DNA from: Amoebidium appalachense | Taxonomy: Eukaryota > Ichthyosporea | DNA length: 64,000 bases | Assembly (NCBI GenBank): GCA_963693365.1 | Contig: CAVNZM010000006.1 | Location: 3,534,001-3,598,000, forward strand | Reading direction: 5' to 3' | In this document: positions 51,565 to 64,000 of the stretch, piece by piece | Numbering within the stretch: the stretch's first letter is position 1 | Layout: every line of letters begins with the position of its first letter | The notes under the pieces: model-generated | What the model was told of the DNA's origin: nothing | Databases searched by the model: none | What the model saw: only the letters and a program-made list of their open reading frames with translations | Position numbers and translations under genes: made by a program

Positions 51565-51660
51565 TGAGTAGGGGAATCTTTATTGTCTGTATTTTGTGCA
51601 CCTGAAGCACTCGAGCTCAGTTGCATTAATTCATACCACAATCATCCAATTGAGTAGGGG
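51565..51660 (+). promoter_or_regulatory. Polypurine tract, duplicated
   Basis: AATTGAGTAGGGG occurs at about 51565-51577 and again at 51648-51660, directly before the 3' LTR. The second is the expected polypurine tract; the first may be a duplicated or secondary initiation site. Confidence 0.6.
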
Positions 51661-52424
51661 TTTTGGAGTACACTGGTACTCCCGGCTAGCAATGTCTGTT
51701 AGAGAAAGTTTCTGAGCAATGGAATAATTGTTTCAACACTCACTCGAGTGCATAGAGCTTTTGTTTACGGTCATATTCATATATGGTAGTTATATGTTTG
51801 AGCCAAAAGTGTACCAATGACGAGCTTCACTAGCAACGTGCTAATTGTGCTCATTAATTAATATTCCCGGTTCAGATGATGTCATGTCTATATTTGCCAC
51901 AGGATTCTATTCTTAGAGTGGTAGTGTGCTTTATTCCCGGATATTCTCAGAATATTTTTAGTTGTGTGAAGTAAGATTTACGTTTAACTGCAATTGGTGT
52001 GTTAAACACGTTTATTTGTGTGCTTTAGTGCAAGTGAACTAGCCACTCAACGTGCACAGTTTAACTTTTATATCTTTAACGACTTGTTTTCATTGTGCTC
52101 TCTTTTCGGCCATGCTGTACATGGCCCACCACCAGGGTGCACACGAGGCCACCATGAGGTGGCCAACGACTATATAAAGCAGTGCCTCCCATGTCACAAA
52201 CATGGGAAGCAGAACGTTTGATTTACACTTTTCTACTGTCGTTTTCAGTGCACAAAACACATAGACTAGTTACCCATCATACACGACACTATGTCTGACA
52301 ACTTACAGTTGCAGCAACTAGTCCAACTACTGGAGCAGAGGTTGGCCTCACAAGATGCAATCATTTCTGACTTACAGAAGGAACAACGTGCACTAGAACT
52401 AGCTTCTATGAACACAATGTCCAA

Positions 52425-52426
<2 letters not shown>
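51661..52426 (+). mobile_element. Copia 3' LTR
   Basis: Same 766-bp unit as 43123-43888, including TATATAAA and the first 45 gag codons. The second base is T instead of G, and the last base merges into a G-run (52426-52485). The 5' flank of the whole element ends in GGGGG (43118-43122), so a target duplication GGGGG is likely. No element sequence follows the G-run. Confidence 0.88.
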
Positions 52427-52485
<59 letters not shown>

Positions 52486-53660
52486 CTCCAGCCACGGTGC
52501 CAGGCAGGAGCCTCAGGGGTGGGGCAGACGGGAAGCCTGGTGATGAACGGAAAACTTTACTCTGATCTGAGATGTTTCACAAAGCCCTAGGGGCAAAGAA
52601 GAAAGAAGGTTCGAGGCCCGGGCGTGAACGTTAACATGCTGAGGGATCATCGGATGACGCACCAATTAGTGATACTGATGCATATCGATATCGATGTGTA
52701 GGCCTACTAATGGGCCTTTAATTTGTCACAAGTTGTGACACATCACGCGGTCACGCTGCCCATGTGTCACGCGGCCCATGGTGTGGCACATGGCATCTTT
52801 CTATTTTTTTTTTGGCATATTCATCAGGCTCTTATTCTAATAATAGTTCATGACGCTATGAAGGTCCCAATTCCTACAGTTTAGTTCTGTTTTTAGAAAC
52901 ACACCCGGCATGCCCGGGCCAGTCAGATGGCCAGCCAGCTCGTGGGGAGTCCGACTACAAGATTACGACATATGCATGGGGAGTATATATGGCTTCGGCC
53001 TTCGCGAAGTGAATCGGGGGGTGAAGTCGGTGACGAGTTGACTGGTCAAAAGAAAGACAAACACACACGGCTTGAAGATTAAGGTGCACACACATGCAAA
53101 TCATGCATGCACGGGGAAAAGAATAACATGTATGATGTGGGCTCAGGGGATACACAAACAGGATATCCCGGGATGATGTGCCAGGGATCAGCGGCCGGGG
53201 AGAACACCTTGGATGATCTTAATCCGGGATCAACCAGTTGGATGTGGATAAAACGCAAGGATCTAATAGGTAGAAGAGATGACAATTTATCAAGTTTCAT
53301 AAAAACGCACTTTCAAGTTATTCTGTGCAAATAGTGATTAGAACCGTGTTCAGCTCACTTTTTTTTCTTTTTAACCACGTAAACGAATGATGCAGAGCGT
53401 CGACGAGTTATATGTATATAAGCCTGGGATATAGGCCGCTGCAATATCATAATTGGCCAAGGCTGGCCTCAGCCTGGCCTCGGGCCCCGGCCCCGGGAGT
53501 CCGGGACATTCCTCGCATACCACAGAACCGTACCTGTTATAAAATTCTGTTCTGGCAAGTATAAGAATCCCCCATTACTTGGGTAGACTTTCACAGCAGA
53601 ACAAGACTGCAGGATCAGACACTGAGCAACCCGAGTTACCTCAACCTTTCACCCACTACC
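52427..53660. other. Intergenic DNA and Cys-rich copy 2 promoter
   Basis: After a G60 run this is unique sequence without a supported gene. TATAAAA at 53538-53544 and TATAAG at 53560-53565 precede the Cys-rich gene and resemble the words upstream of its paralogue. Confidence 0.5.
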
Positions 53661-54086
53661 ATGAAGTCTGTCGCTGTTGCCGTTGTTCTTTCCCTGGCCG
53701 CTTTTACTGCAGCTGCCCCGCCAGCAAACGCCAGCAAGCCTACCATGGTCTCGTGCAAGGTGGCAGTAACCACATGCGAAGTCTACTTCGAAGCAGGAAA
53801 GAGAAAATGCAACCCCAAGAGCACGTGCACGGAGAAATTCTGCTGTCAGAAGGTCAAGGAAAAGTTCATTCCGTGCGACAAGGCCGGCATCACCTGCCCA
53901 GCCGGGTGGAGCTTCAAGAAGGGGCCCGGGAATAAGGGTGTGGCTACATGCATTGCAAAGTCTTCGCGCAAGGTTGACAAGTGTTGCAAGGCCCCCGAAA
54001 CAACCACCACTAAAACAGTCACTAAAACTACTACTAAGGTGGCACCCACCACGACCACCACCGCAACAACCGCCACCATGCACTGA
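53661..54086 (+). CDS. Secreted Cys-rich protein with Thr-rich tail, copy 2
   Basis: A single-exon gene of 141 aa. The signal peptide is identical to that of copy 1 at 28467-28910, and the Cys-rich module is almost identical except that one Cys is Arg here (SSRKVD). The Thr-rich tail differs more (KTVTKTTTK, then VAPTTTTTATTAT) and ends MH. Conserved module sequence with a freely changing tail suggests selection on the module and repeat slippage in the tail. The start follows CACTACC and is the first Met. Function unknown. Confidence 0.85.
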   Translation: MKSVAVAVVLSLAAFTAAAPPANASKPTMVSCKVAVTTCEVYFEAGKRKCNPKSTCTEKFCCQKVKEKFIPCDKAGITCPAGWSFKKGPGNKGVATCIAKSSRKVDKCCKAPETTTTKTVTKTTTKVAPTTTTTATTATMH

Positions 54087-56602
<2,516 letters not shown>

Positions 56603-59600
56603 TTATGGGTAAGCAGATGCTAGCATCGGTAGCTCCGACAGAAAGTTAAGGCACCGGATCACAATATCATACTGTGCAGCATTAATAAGGTGATCTAGGA
56701 TAGTCATCTTAAAACGGATATATTGAGGAAGAGATGAAGAAAAGAGAATAAAACCGCCAATAACCTCCGGTTCTAATACATTAGCTAACAGGTTGCATTT
56801 ATTGATAGATATGCAGCCGCGAGTAAACCGCCCCCCACACATATTACACATACGAGCAGGAGACACCAGAAACCGATTACACCGCCAAGCCATAATCATC
56901 TTTGCGTTTTTACACCACACCACATTACGAATAAACGAATCTATGTATGAACGAGACTCTCTAACCGTATCCGCCATATAGGCTACTAGTAGTTGGTGTT
57001 TGTGCGGTCCTAACACCGGAAGGGACTCAACACGTAGAGTAAAAAGATATCTATCAGCCATAGACTTGAAACTATTCATATTCACACTATGATCTAGCCG
57101 TACCTCCGGGGGGGTCGCCAGCCATTCCACATAGCGCTCGGCAATGGGCAGAGACGATGGGGAAGGGAAGAGGTACAGGGGCGAATCCGGCGGGGATGCG
57201 TGTAGCCGGAAGAGCGGGTGGTCCGGGGCACAAGCGGACAGGCGGGTGATGTGCTCGTGAAATTTAAGGGCTAATTCGTGTACGCGTTGTGATGGTGGTG
57301 TGAGTGCGTAGAGAGAATCAAAAAGGCGTCTAGGGATAGGTGTGGAAAGACCAGTGAGAAACATACAACAAGTTGTGTAATGGAAATCATCTAATGATTT
57401 GAGGACATTAGTAACAGTATCAGGGGGTGCCATAGCTAGTAAGGGCAACCCGTATTCCGACAAAGGGCGAATATATGTGCGAAATATACTAAGACGATTG
57501 TATAGGTGGACAGTATGAGAAAGAGAAGCAAGATACACATCCCGAAATAACCGAAGACACCTGCCTGCACTCTCCACCCGACGGTCGATCATCCGTTTGA
57601 AACATATGCCCCATTCGTCCACCGGAATCCCCAAATACTTGTATTCGATTGGGCGAGGGAGGGGACTGCCGAAAATACAAACGTCGTCCCATGCCGGTAT
57701 CGATTTTGATAAAAGGGCACACTTTTTGACATTAATCTGCATATCGTTGCGCTGGCACCAATGTTCAACCACACGAATGTATTGCCGTAGTTCGAGAGGA
57801 TCGGATGACATAAGCACAATATCGTCGGCAAAAAAGAGGGCGGGAGGAGCCTGGGATGGCAACCCCCCGTCAATTTGTGCCGCAGAAAGAGTGTCGGCTA
57901 AATCATCAATATACAGGTTGAAAAGAAGAGGACTTAGCAGGGACCCTTGAAGTACCCCGCGCGTGCGGGTAAACCCTGGGGATAGCCGCCCATTAACCAC
58001 CGCTCGTCCGCGTGTAAACGTAAACATAGCTTCCAGTAGCCGACCCATTTGGAATGGGACACCGCGAGTGGCTAACTTGGCCCACAGGCGAGGGAGGTCG
58101 ACCGTGTCGTACGCGTTCTTAAAATCGATAAATACGAGGTGCTCGGTATCACTTTGAGTTGCATTATGTAGAGTGAGGATTTGTGCGTAACATGAGTGTC
58201 GATGCCGAAACGCCGCCTGAAGAGGGCTCAGCTGGGAAGCCTGCTTAAGGGTGGGGTTACGGGAAAAGGCCTGTAAAAGGCCACTTTCGAATAATCGGCG
58301 AAAAACGGACGTAAGGGTGATAGGGCGAAATTCGTGGATGGGACCCTGTGCAACCGTTTTCTTGATGGGAAACACTAAGGTGGCTAGCCACTCCGAGGGC
58401 ACTTTACCGACATCAGAATACCAGCTAAACAACTCGCTAAGAATACATGTAAGTGGTGGCGGCGGGCCACGCTTTTCGTCTTTCTCGGGTCGGGGTGGGA
58501 TGAGTACCTTAAGTAGTGCCATAGGGATGCCGTCCGGCCCGCACGCTTTGCGGGACGGGTAACGGGAGACTAACTGCCATACCGCATCTGGGGTAAAAAG
58601 TTCCCCCAATTCCGCCCCAAACTCAGCCGGCCCCGCTGGCCACGCCGTGTGTGGTGGTGGTGGTGTGTCGGAGGGTGGAACAAAAACAGGAGGGGGCGCC
58701 TGCCCCAGGTCCGTGGCCATACATGTCGGGTTACGTTTAAACAGGGTGCCGTAAAAGGAATCGGTTGCAGATTCCGGGTCGGATGACGGGTCGGCCGTTA
58801 TTCGAATCGAATGATCGCCGCGATCAATCTTCCGAATATTACCCAATAGCATGTGATACGGTAGAGGCTTACGTAAGGCAGCCTCCGCTCGAGGGCCGCG
58901 AGTGTGTGTAGTTCGTGCTTGTGGGTAAACTTGGGCACCTAAACAGGCATATTCACCTATGTCCCACAAGGTTTCTCGTACTGTAGACCAGACGCTATCG
59001 ATGAAGGTCTGGTCGGTGCGTAGTGGGGTTTGGCGTCCATCACGCACAAGCGATAATAGACTCGGTTGCACCGTCTCGAAAAAGAAGCGAGTGTCTGCTT
59101 GGCCGCGCTGGCTTTTAAGTTCGCGTACGTTAAGTCTGTAAGTGTGTTGTGGTGACGGCGTAGAACGGCTAAGTGTAGTGCGAAAGACTATAGGTAGGTG
59201 GTCTGACGGTGGGGGGTGTAGGTTGTGGTGTATGTGTAAGGTGCAAGGACCAGAGGCTGCCCCCCAGTCCGTGCGGTGTTCTTGTACTACAGATGGAAGA
59301 GTAAGGCGTAAGGCTGTAACAAAAGTGTGAAAGGTTGGCGTGCGTGGGTGGTTGGGTTTAAGTAGGGCCTGTGGGTGGCCGTGTAGGGGGTGTGGGGTGG
59401 TAGTTAGCGGGCTATTAAAGTCTCCTAACACTAGTGTGGGGTTATGTGGGGCGATGGTGTTAAGCTCGTGTTTAAGTGCTAGAAGTGGAAGGCTAGGTGG
59501 AAAATAAACAAAAGTGCATATATGGCCACAAACTGAGATGGTGAGTGTGTGTATTGTACGTGCTATAACTGAACAGTGGTTAACAAAGTGGTAGGCGGCG

Positions 59601-59806
59601 ATGAACACTATGCCGGAGTGAGGCTTGTGGCCCACAGGCTGAGTAGACTCGCCGACGAGCCGTCCAGACCGACGGAGTGTGGCGTGGTCTCGCCACCACG
59701 TTTCTGCGACAACAATAAACGGGAACTCCTGTTGGGGTAACGAAAGAAGAAACTGTGCTTTACTCTTATTTAGACTACGAGCATTCCAGAAAAGAAAGGA
59801 GAGCAT
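56603..59806 (-). CDS. LINE ORF2: endonuclease and reverse transcriptase
   Basis: An open frame of 1067 aa without stops. The N terminus is an apurinic-type endonuclease: Glu35 in AETWW, GDFNS at 128-132 and SDHLPI at 201-206 are its usual catalytic signatures. The reverse transcriptase follows, with FIDFKNAYDTVDL, GVLQGSLLSPLLFNLYIDDL and FFADDIVLM (around residue 660). A Cys-rich motif, CNMCGGRFTRGC, lies near residue 990. Its ATG is 2 nt after the ORF1 stop. The protein would nick target DNA and prime reverse transcription from it. Nothing in the frame is broken, so the copy may be active or very young. The 3' end and tail of the element could not be defined. Confidence 0.9.
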   Translation of the reverse strand: MLSFLFWNARSLNKSKAQFLLSLPQQEFPFIVVAETWWRDHATLRRSGRLVGESTQPVGHKPHSGIVFIAAYHFVNHCSVIARTIHTLTISVCGHICTFVYFPPSLPLLALKHELNTIAPHNPTLVLGDFNSPLTTTPHPLHGHPQALLKPNHPRTPTFHTFVTALRLTLPSVVQEHRTDWGAASGPCTLHIHHNLHPPPSDHLPIVFRTTLSRSTPSPQHTYRLNVRELKSQRGQADTRFFFETVQPSLLSLVRDGRQTPLRTDQTFIDSVWSTVRETLWDIGEYACLGAQVYPQARTTHTRGPRAEAALRKPLPYHMLLGNIRKIDRGDHSIRITADPSSDPESATDSFYGTLFKRNPTCMATDLGQAPPPVFVPPSDTPPPPHTAWPAGPAEFGAELGELFTPDAVWQLVSRYPSRKACGPDGIPMALLKVLIPPRPEKDEKRGPPPPLTCILSELFSWYSDVGKVPSEWLATLVFPIKKTVAQGPIHEFRPITLTSVFRRLFESGLLQAFSRNPTLKQASQLSPLQAAFRHRHSCYAQILTLHNATQSDTEHLVFIDFKNAYDTVDLPRLWAKLATRGVPFQMGRLLEAMFTFTRGRAVVNGRLSPGFTRTRGVLQGSLLSPLLFNLYIDDLADTLSAAQIDGGLPSQAPPALFFADDIVLMSSDPLELRQYIRVVEHWCQRNDMQINVKKCALLSKSIPAWDDVCIFGSPLPRPIEYKYLGIPVDEWGICFKRMIDRRVESAGRCLRLFRDVYLASLSHTVHLYNRLSIFRTYIRPLSEYGLPLLAMAPPDTVTNVLKSLDDFHYTTCCMFLTGLSTPIPRRLFDSLYALTPPSQRVHELALKFHEHITRLSACAPDHPLFRLHASPPDSPLYLFPSPSSLPIAERYVEWLATPPEVRLDHSVNMNSFKSMADRYLFTLRVESLPVLGPHKHQLLVAYMADTVRESRSYIDSFIRNVVWCKNAKMIMAWRCNRFLVSPARMCNMCGGRFTRGCISINKCNLLANVLEPEVIGGFILFSSSLPQYIRFKMTILDHLINAAQYDIVIRCLNFLSELPMLASAYP

Positions 59807-59808
59807 GC

Positions 59809-60954
59809 TTACTGGGAGTTGGCTGGTGCGGCGGTGGGGTCGTAGGGCTTGCTGAAGACCTGCACGTGCTGAGCCTCCCAGTAGGCACGCACCTCAGCTG
59901 CTGTTTTGGCCCGGCTGTCGTGTGCCGGGTAAAGTGTGGCTGCCTTGACAGCCCATGCATGGGCGTTGGCCATTCTTGCAAGCACCCGGCGTTGCCAAGA
60001 GGCCCGGGCAGCGGCCTCTGCATCAACACGGTTAAGTGTGGTGTTGTAGGGAGCCGTAGGATCGAAGTCTGCGAGAAAGGTGGCGTCGGTAGCACGTTGG
60101 ATGATGTTTATGAGGGTATCACGGTAGCCGGCACGCACAATGAACACTGTGTAGCGACGGCCAATGAAGAGCATGTCGGGAATCATTCGGTTGAGGACAC
60201 CGAGGGTGTAAAGACGGTCACGCATGGTGCTGATGTTGGCCGGCACCAAGGTGAAGGCTGCAGTGGTCAACTCGGACTCGTCGGTACCCTGAGGGGCAGG
60301 GTCAGACGCCACCCGAGGGCGGCGGGTTGGGTGCAGTGCTGACGCTGCGGCAAGGGCTGCCAAAGCCTGGGTAGCCCCGTGGGTCTGGGCCACCGACTCG
60401 GCATACGTTTTGACTTTCTCGGACACGTACACGGTCTTGGCGTCCACCGTAGTGCGGTACACCTTAGGATTCGTTGTGGGTATGAACTTGGGAGACCCCG
60501 GGGGGGTGGGTAACCCATCGGGGGTTGCCTGTGCTGCAGGGGCCGGGCCCGCGTGGGCAGGGCCGGTGGGGGTTGCCCGGTCAGCTTCCAGCTGCCGTAA
60601 GCGCGTCTCCATTTGCTGAACAAGGAGGTCTGTGTGGTCCTGTTTGGCTTTATACTCAGCTACTTGGGTTGTTAAGTCGGAGACTTGGGTGCGGAGCTGC
60701 TCATGATGCGCCATAAGTTTGAGCACGGCTTTCCTAGCCTTCTCGGGTATCAAGTGCAGTTGTTCTTTCGAAATAAAACTACTTGCTGGCGGCACGGCCG
60801 GTGGCGCTTTAACCTCGGGAAAGGGAACCTGTTCCGCTCGGCTCAGTTTAGTTAGCCTCTTATCTGGGGATTCTCCATCCCGTGTATCACGTTTGCGGCT
60901 CCCAGGCGGTGTCCCAGGAGGGTCCGGGGACAAGGATGCATCCTGAGACGCCAT
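59809..60954 (-). CDS. LINE ORF1: coiled-coil RNA-binding protein
   Basis: 381 aa. A Pro/Ser/Lys-rich start is followed by a coiled coil at about residues 70-125 (heptad-like LRTQVSDLTTQVAEY, QMETRLRQLEAD), then a Pro/Ala linker and a folded C-terminal region. LINE ORF1 proteins of this layout bind the element RNA as trimers; the role here is inferred from position and layout. The start is the first ATG after stops upstream, and the stop TAA at 59809-59811 is followed by GCATG, the ORF2 start. Confidence 0.82.
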   Translation of the reverse strand: MASQDASLSPDPPGTPPGSRKRDTRDGESPDKRLTKLSRAEQVPFPEVKAPPAVPPASSFISKEQLHLIPEKARKAVLKLMAHHEQLRTQVSDLTTQVAEYKAKQDHTDLLVQQMETRLRQLEADRATPTGPAHAGPAPAAQATPDGLPTPPGSPKFIPTTNPKVYRTTVDAKTVYVSEKVKTYAESVAQTHGATQALAALAAASALHPTRRPRVASDPAPQGTDESELTTAAFTLVPANISTMRDRLYTLGVLNRMIPDMLFIGRRYTVFIVRAGYRDTLINIIQRATDATFLADFDPTAPYNTTLNRVDAEAAARASWQRRVLARMANAHAWAVKAATLYPAHDSRAKTAAEVRAYWEAQHVQVFSKPYDPTAAPANSQ

Positions 60955-61780
<826 letters not shown>

Positions 61781-62095
61781 ATGGCTTGCACAGAGGAGGC
61801 ACGAAATATGACCAGCGTTGCAACGCACGACAAGAGTTATTTGCAGTTTGTAAAATATTACCTGAACACAGATTCTCCAGGCATGGGCGAGGTGTCAAGT
61901 TTGTGCATTGATGATGCGTTCATCATCTACCTCAATGTCCCTAAGACGGCTTATGACACAGTGGTGAACGCGCGAGACCTTGTGGGAAAGTCTGCTACAC
62001 AACTGTCCCCCACGCAGGTTGTGCGTCGCAAGTGGAAGTACGAGTATATACTTGCTAGAGACAAGTACGGCAACGTCCACCCTAACTACGCCTAA
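61781..62095 (+). CDS. Small protein or last exon, unidentified
   Basis: An open frame of 104 aa from ATG 61781 to TAA 62093-62095. Composition is ordinary and protein-like (e.g. YLQFVKYYLNTDSPGMGEVS and RRKWKYEYILARDKYG), in contrast to the repeat-derived frames nearby. The frame is also open upstream through the GT tract. Acceptor-like words (TTTGCCCAG at 61750-61757, CTTGCACAG at 61785-61792) could make it a terminal exon whose earlier exons were displaced by the LINE. I do not recognise a family. Confidence 0.4.
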   Translation: MACTEEARNMTSVATHDKSYLQFVKYYLNTDSPGMGEVSSLCIDDAFIIYLNVPKTAYDTVVNARDLVGKSATQLSPTQVVRRKWKYEYILARDKYGNVHPNYA

Positions 62096-62903
62096 GTTTG
62101 TGCACGCGTCAGCTGGGCTGCACGCAAAATGATAGCTGAACTGTAACAGATGTGCAATGGGACATACAGGTGCAATGCGTTTGGAAACGTTTATTGTTAC
62201 ATGTTTTGCATGTTATCAGCAAGTCACCCCCCTCCTCACTCCCCCTTCCCCACCACGTCTATTTTACATACAAACACATACGGCTTCGCTCGTGCGTGGT
62301 GTGTGTCGAACGTGTTAGGCAGGCCACATGCATACTCGTGTGGGACATACACAGACACCTCAGAGGCCCCCCTCGACAAACGGTGAGCAAACACACACAG
62401 ACACACTCTTCGCACCACGGCCCTATTTTCGCACCCAGCTTGAACATAGCCGGCCAGGCAGGCACCGGCGGGCAGCGAGCCAGGTCAAATCGGGTCGGGT
62501 CGGTTCATTTCGGGTCGGGTCGAGCCAAGCGATGACCCGACCCGAATTGATTGGGGTCCGAAATTGGCCAAAAAAATTTATTGCGGCAATCGACGCGTCT
62601 CGTCGAGCTGGTTCGAGCCACCGTTTCGGATTTTTTTTTAGAATTTTTTTTTTTTTTTTTTTTTTCGCGAAAAGTTTTTTGCGCGCTATAGAGACTAAGG
62701 CCCATACATTTTTAGTTTTTTGAAACGTGCATAACGTTATGCTCAAACCTGCATAACGTTATACAATTTTACTTAGTTAATGTAAATTTGCCTCAAAAAA
62801 TTCGTTAAAGTGCCATATACATACATACACATCGACTATATTAATACTCATACACATACATATACATACATACACATATGTGCAGCCCGTGCGCACACAC
62901 ACA

Positions 62904-62944
<41 letters not shown>

Positions 62945-63041
62945 CATGTTATGACACACACCCAAACGCGCGGGCTCTCCACACGTCCCCCCCCCCCCTC
63001 TCCCCCCCGGCCTCCCCTTTTTCCACCCCCTTCCCCCCCAA

Positions 63042-63119
<78 letters not shown>

Positions 63120-64000
63120 GGCAAGTGTGCCTTACGTGCACACACCGCTGTGGTATGCATGCAATTTGAAAGCCACATGTGCCCCCAGGTAGCCAGAACC
63201 ACCATTGATTGGACTTTGTTTGTGTGTAAGGGCCTGTTTGGCAGCACCCCAATAATCGTATTCGTATTTAGGCCCTAAATACGATCTACCGTATTTACAA
63301 AATTTATCGTGGTATGCGTATTTAGGGCCTAAATACGGTTGGTGCCTTCCAAACGCTGTCAGGCGTGACTGGTCACATAAAATGTCGATACATGGTTCAC
63401 GAGATCTGATTGGCCCTATTCGCACCCATTGATCATCCTTCGGTATTCCATGCACTGGCTGACTGGTGCAGCTGTAGTCAGTATTACAGCGAACGGCAAA
63501 AACGAGTCATCGACAGTGAGTCTTGCTCTGTTTAACAATAGGTTAGAATGTCTGTTATTGAAGGGATACTGCCAGTTATTGCGGTGGCTAGCCTTGCTAG
63601 AGACCTCGTTTTACGTCACCAACGTTCGTCCCTGGCATTCCCCACATATCTGAACACATAATGAATATTAAAATTTGTCCTTATGCAGTACTCGTCGTGC
63701 CTGCATGTCACCAATTTTGTACATGTATGAACCTTTGGTTGTTTTTATTAATGCATATATCGGAGTCCAGCATTGTTTCAATGATTATTATGGCACATAT
63801 ATACAGTCTGAGCTTGTTATCATGCACCGTGTAGGGTTCCTCGTTTTCTGTCTTACCTGTGCAGCCCAAATTCATGTGCAAATTTTAACTGAGCATGTAC
63901 ACAAAATGACGTGTATGACACCGACCTTCTTTTTAACATTGAATGGTTCACGTGCATGCGCCGGCATGCGTACTGTAGTAAAAATGTGCCCGCCGCGGCT
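62096..64000. other. Intergenic DNA to window end
   Basis: Includes GGGTCGGGTCGG words in both orientations (62486-62545), a T-run (62647-62665), a TATATTAATACTCATACACATAC unit like that at 56135-56215 (about 62835-62860), (CA)n tracts, a C-run (63043-63088) and two palindromes (63263-63337). The last 600 bp are unique. No gene is supported. Confidence 0.5.
63263..63337. repeat. Pair of palindromes
   Basis: CGTATTTAGGCCCTAAATACG (63263-63283) and a one-base variant with GGG at the centre (63317-63337) are each self-complementary apart from the middle base, and are spaced 54 bp start to start. Confidence 0.85.

Overview
This is a window of nuclear DNA from a eukaryote, most likely a unicellular one. 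Genes have canonical GT-AG spliceosomal introns, codon use is moderately GC-rich, and the space between and inside genes is crowded with (CA)n/(GT)n microsatellites and G or C homopolymers of up to about 60 bases. I cannot fix the lineage from sequence alone; a unicellular holozoan or an alga would both fit. There is no sign of bacterial operons, and I found no tRNA or rRNA gene.

Host genes. (1) 1853-12522 (+): a 12-exon gene for a 756-residue helical-repeat protein of pentatricopeptide (PPR) type with a basic, mitochondrial-looking N terminus; all splice phases close. (2) 14511-17880 (-): a 4-exon, 663-residue PLP enzyme of the class V aminotransferase/cysteine desulfurase fold. (3) 28467-28910 (-) and 53661-54086 (+): two close paralogues of a small secreted Cys-rich protein with a Thr-rich tail. 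(4) 33681-38134 (-): a 6-exon, 677-residue ABCG half-transporter. A possible small gene or last exon lies at 61781-62095 (+), and a weakly supported gene end lies near 1-500 (-).

Relics. Two pseudogene pieces of the class V enzyme lie at 31813-32712 (exons 1-2) and 21420-22712 (exons 3-4), on the same strand and in the right order, as if one duplicate copy had been split. A decayed hAT-type transposase lies at 41130-42088 (-).

Mobile elements. A Ty1/copia retrotransposon occupies 43123-52426, with 766-bp LTRs that contain the start of gag and a primer site matching the anticodon arm of initiator tRNA-Met. Its pol is frameshifted. Two further insertions sit inside it: a 2.69-kb non-autonomous LTR element (44773-47466, 605-bp LTRs, target duplication TCAAC) and a 681-bp rearranged LTR product whose two outer ends are the same LTR terminus (47849-48529, target duplication GGCGG). 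A solo copia LTR lies at 26364-27081. An apparently intact two-ORF LINE lies at 56603-60954 (-).

Structured non-coding DNA. A 342-bp fold-back built of GCAGAAT/ATTCTGC words lies at 18091-18432, and a cluster of CCCCTCCGC words in both orientations lies at 27371-27670. Several palindromes and short dispersed repeats are also present. The rest is microsatellite-rich intergenic DNA in which I see no gene.
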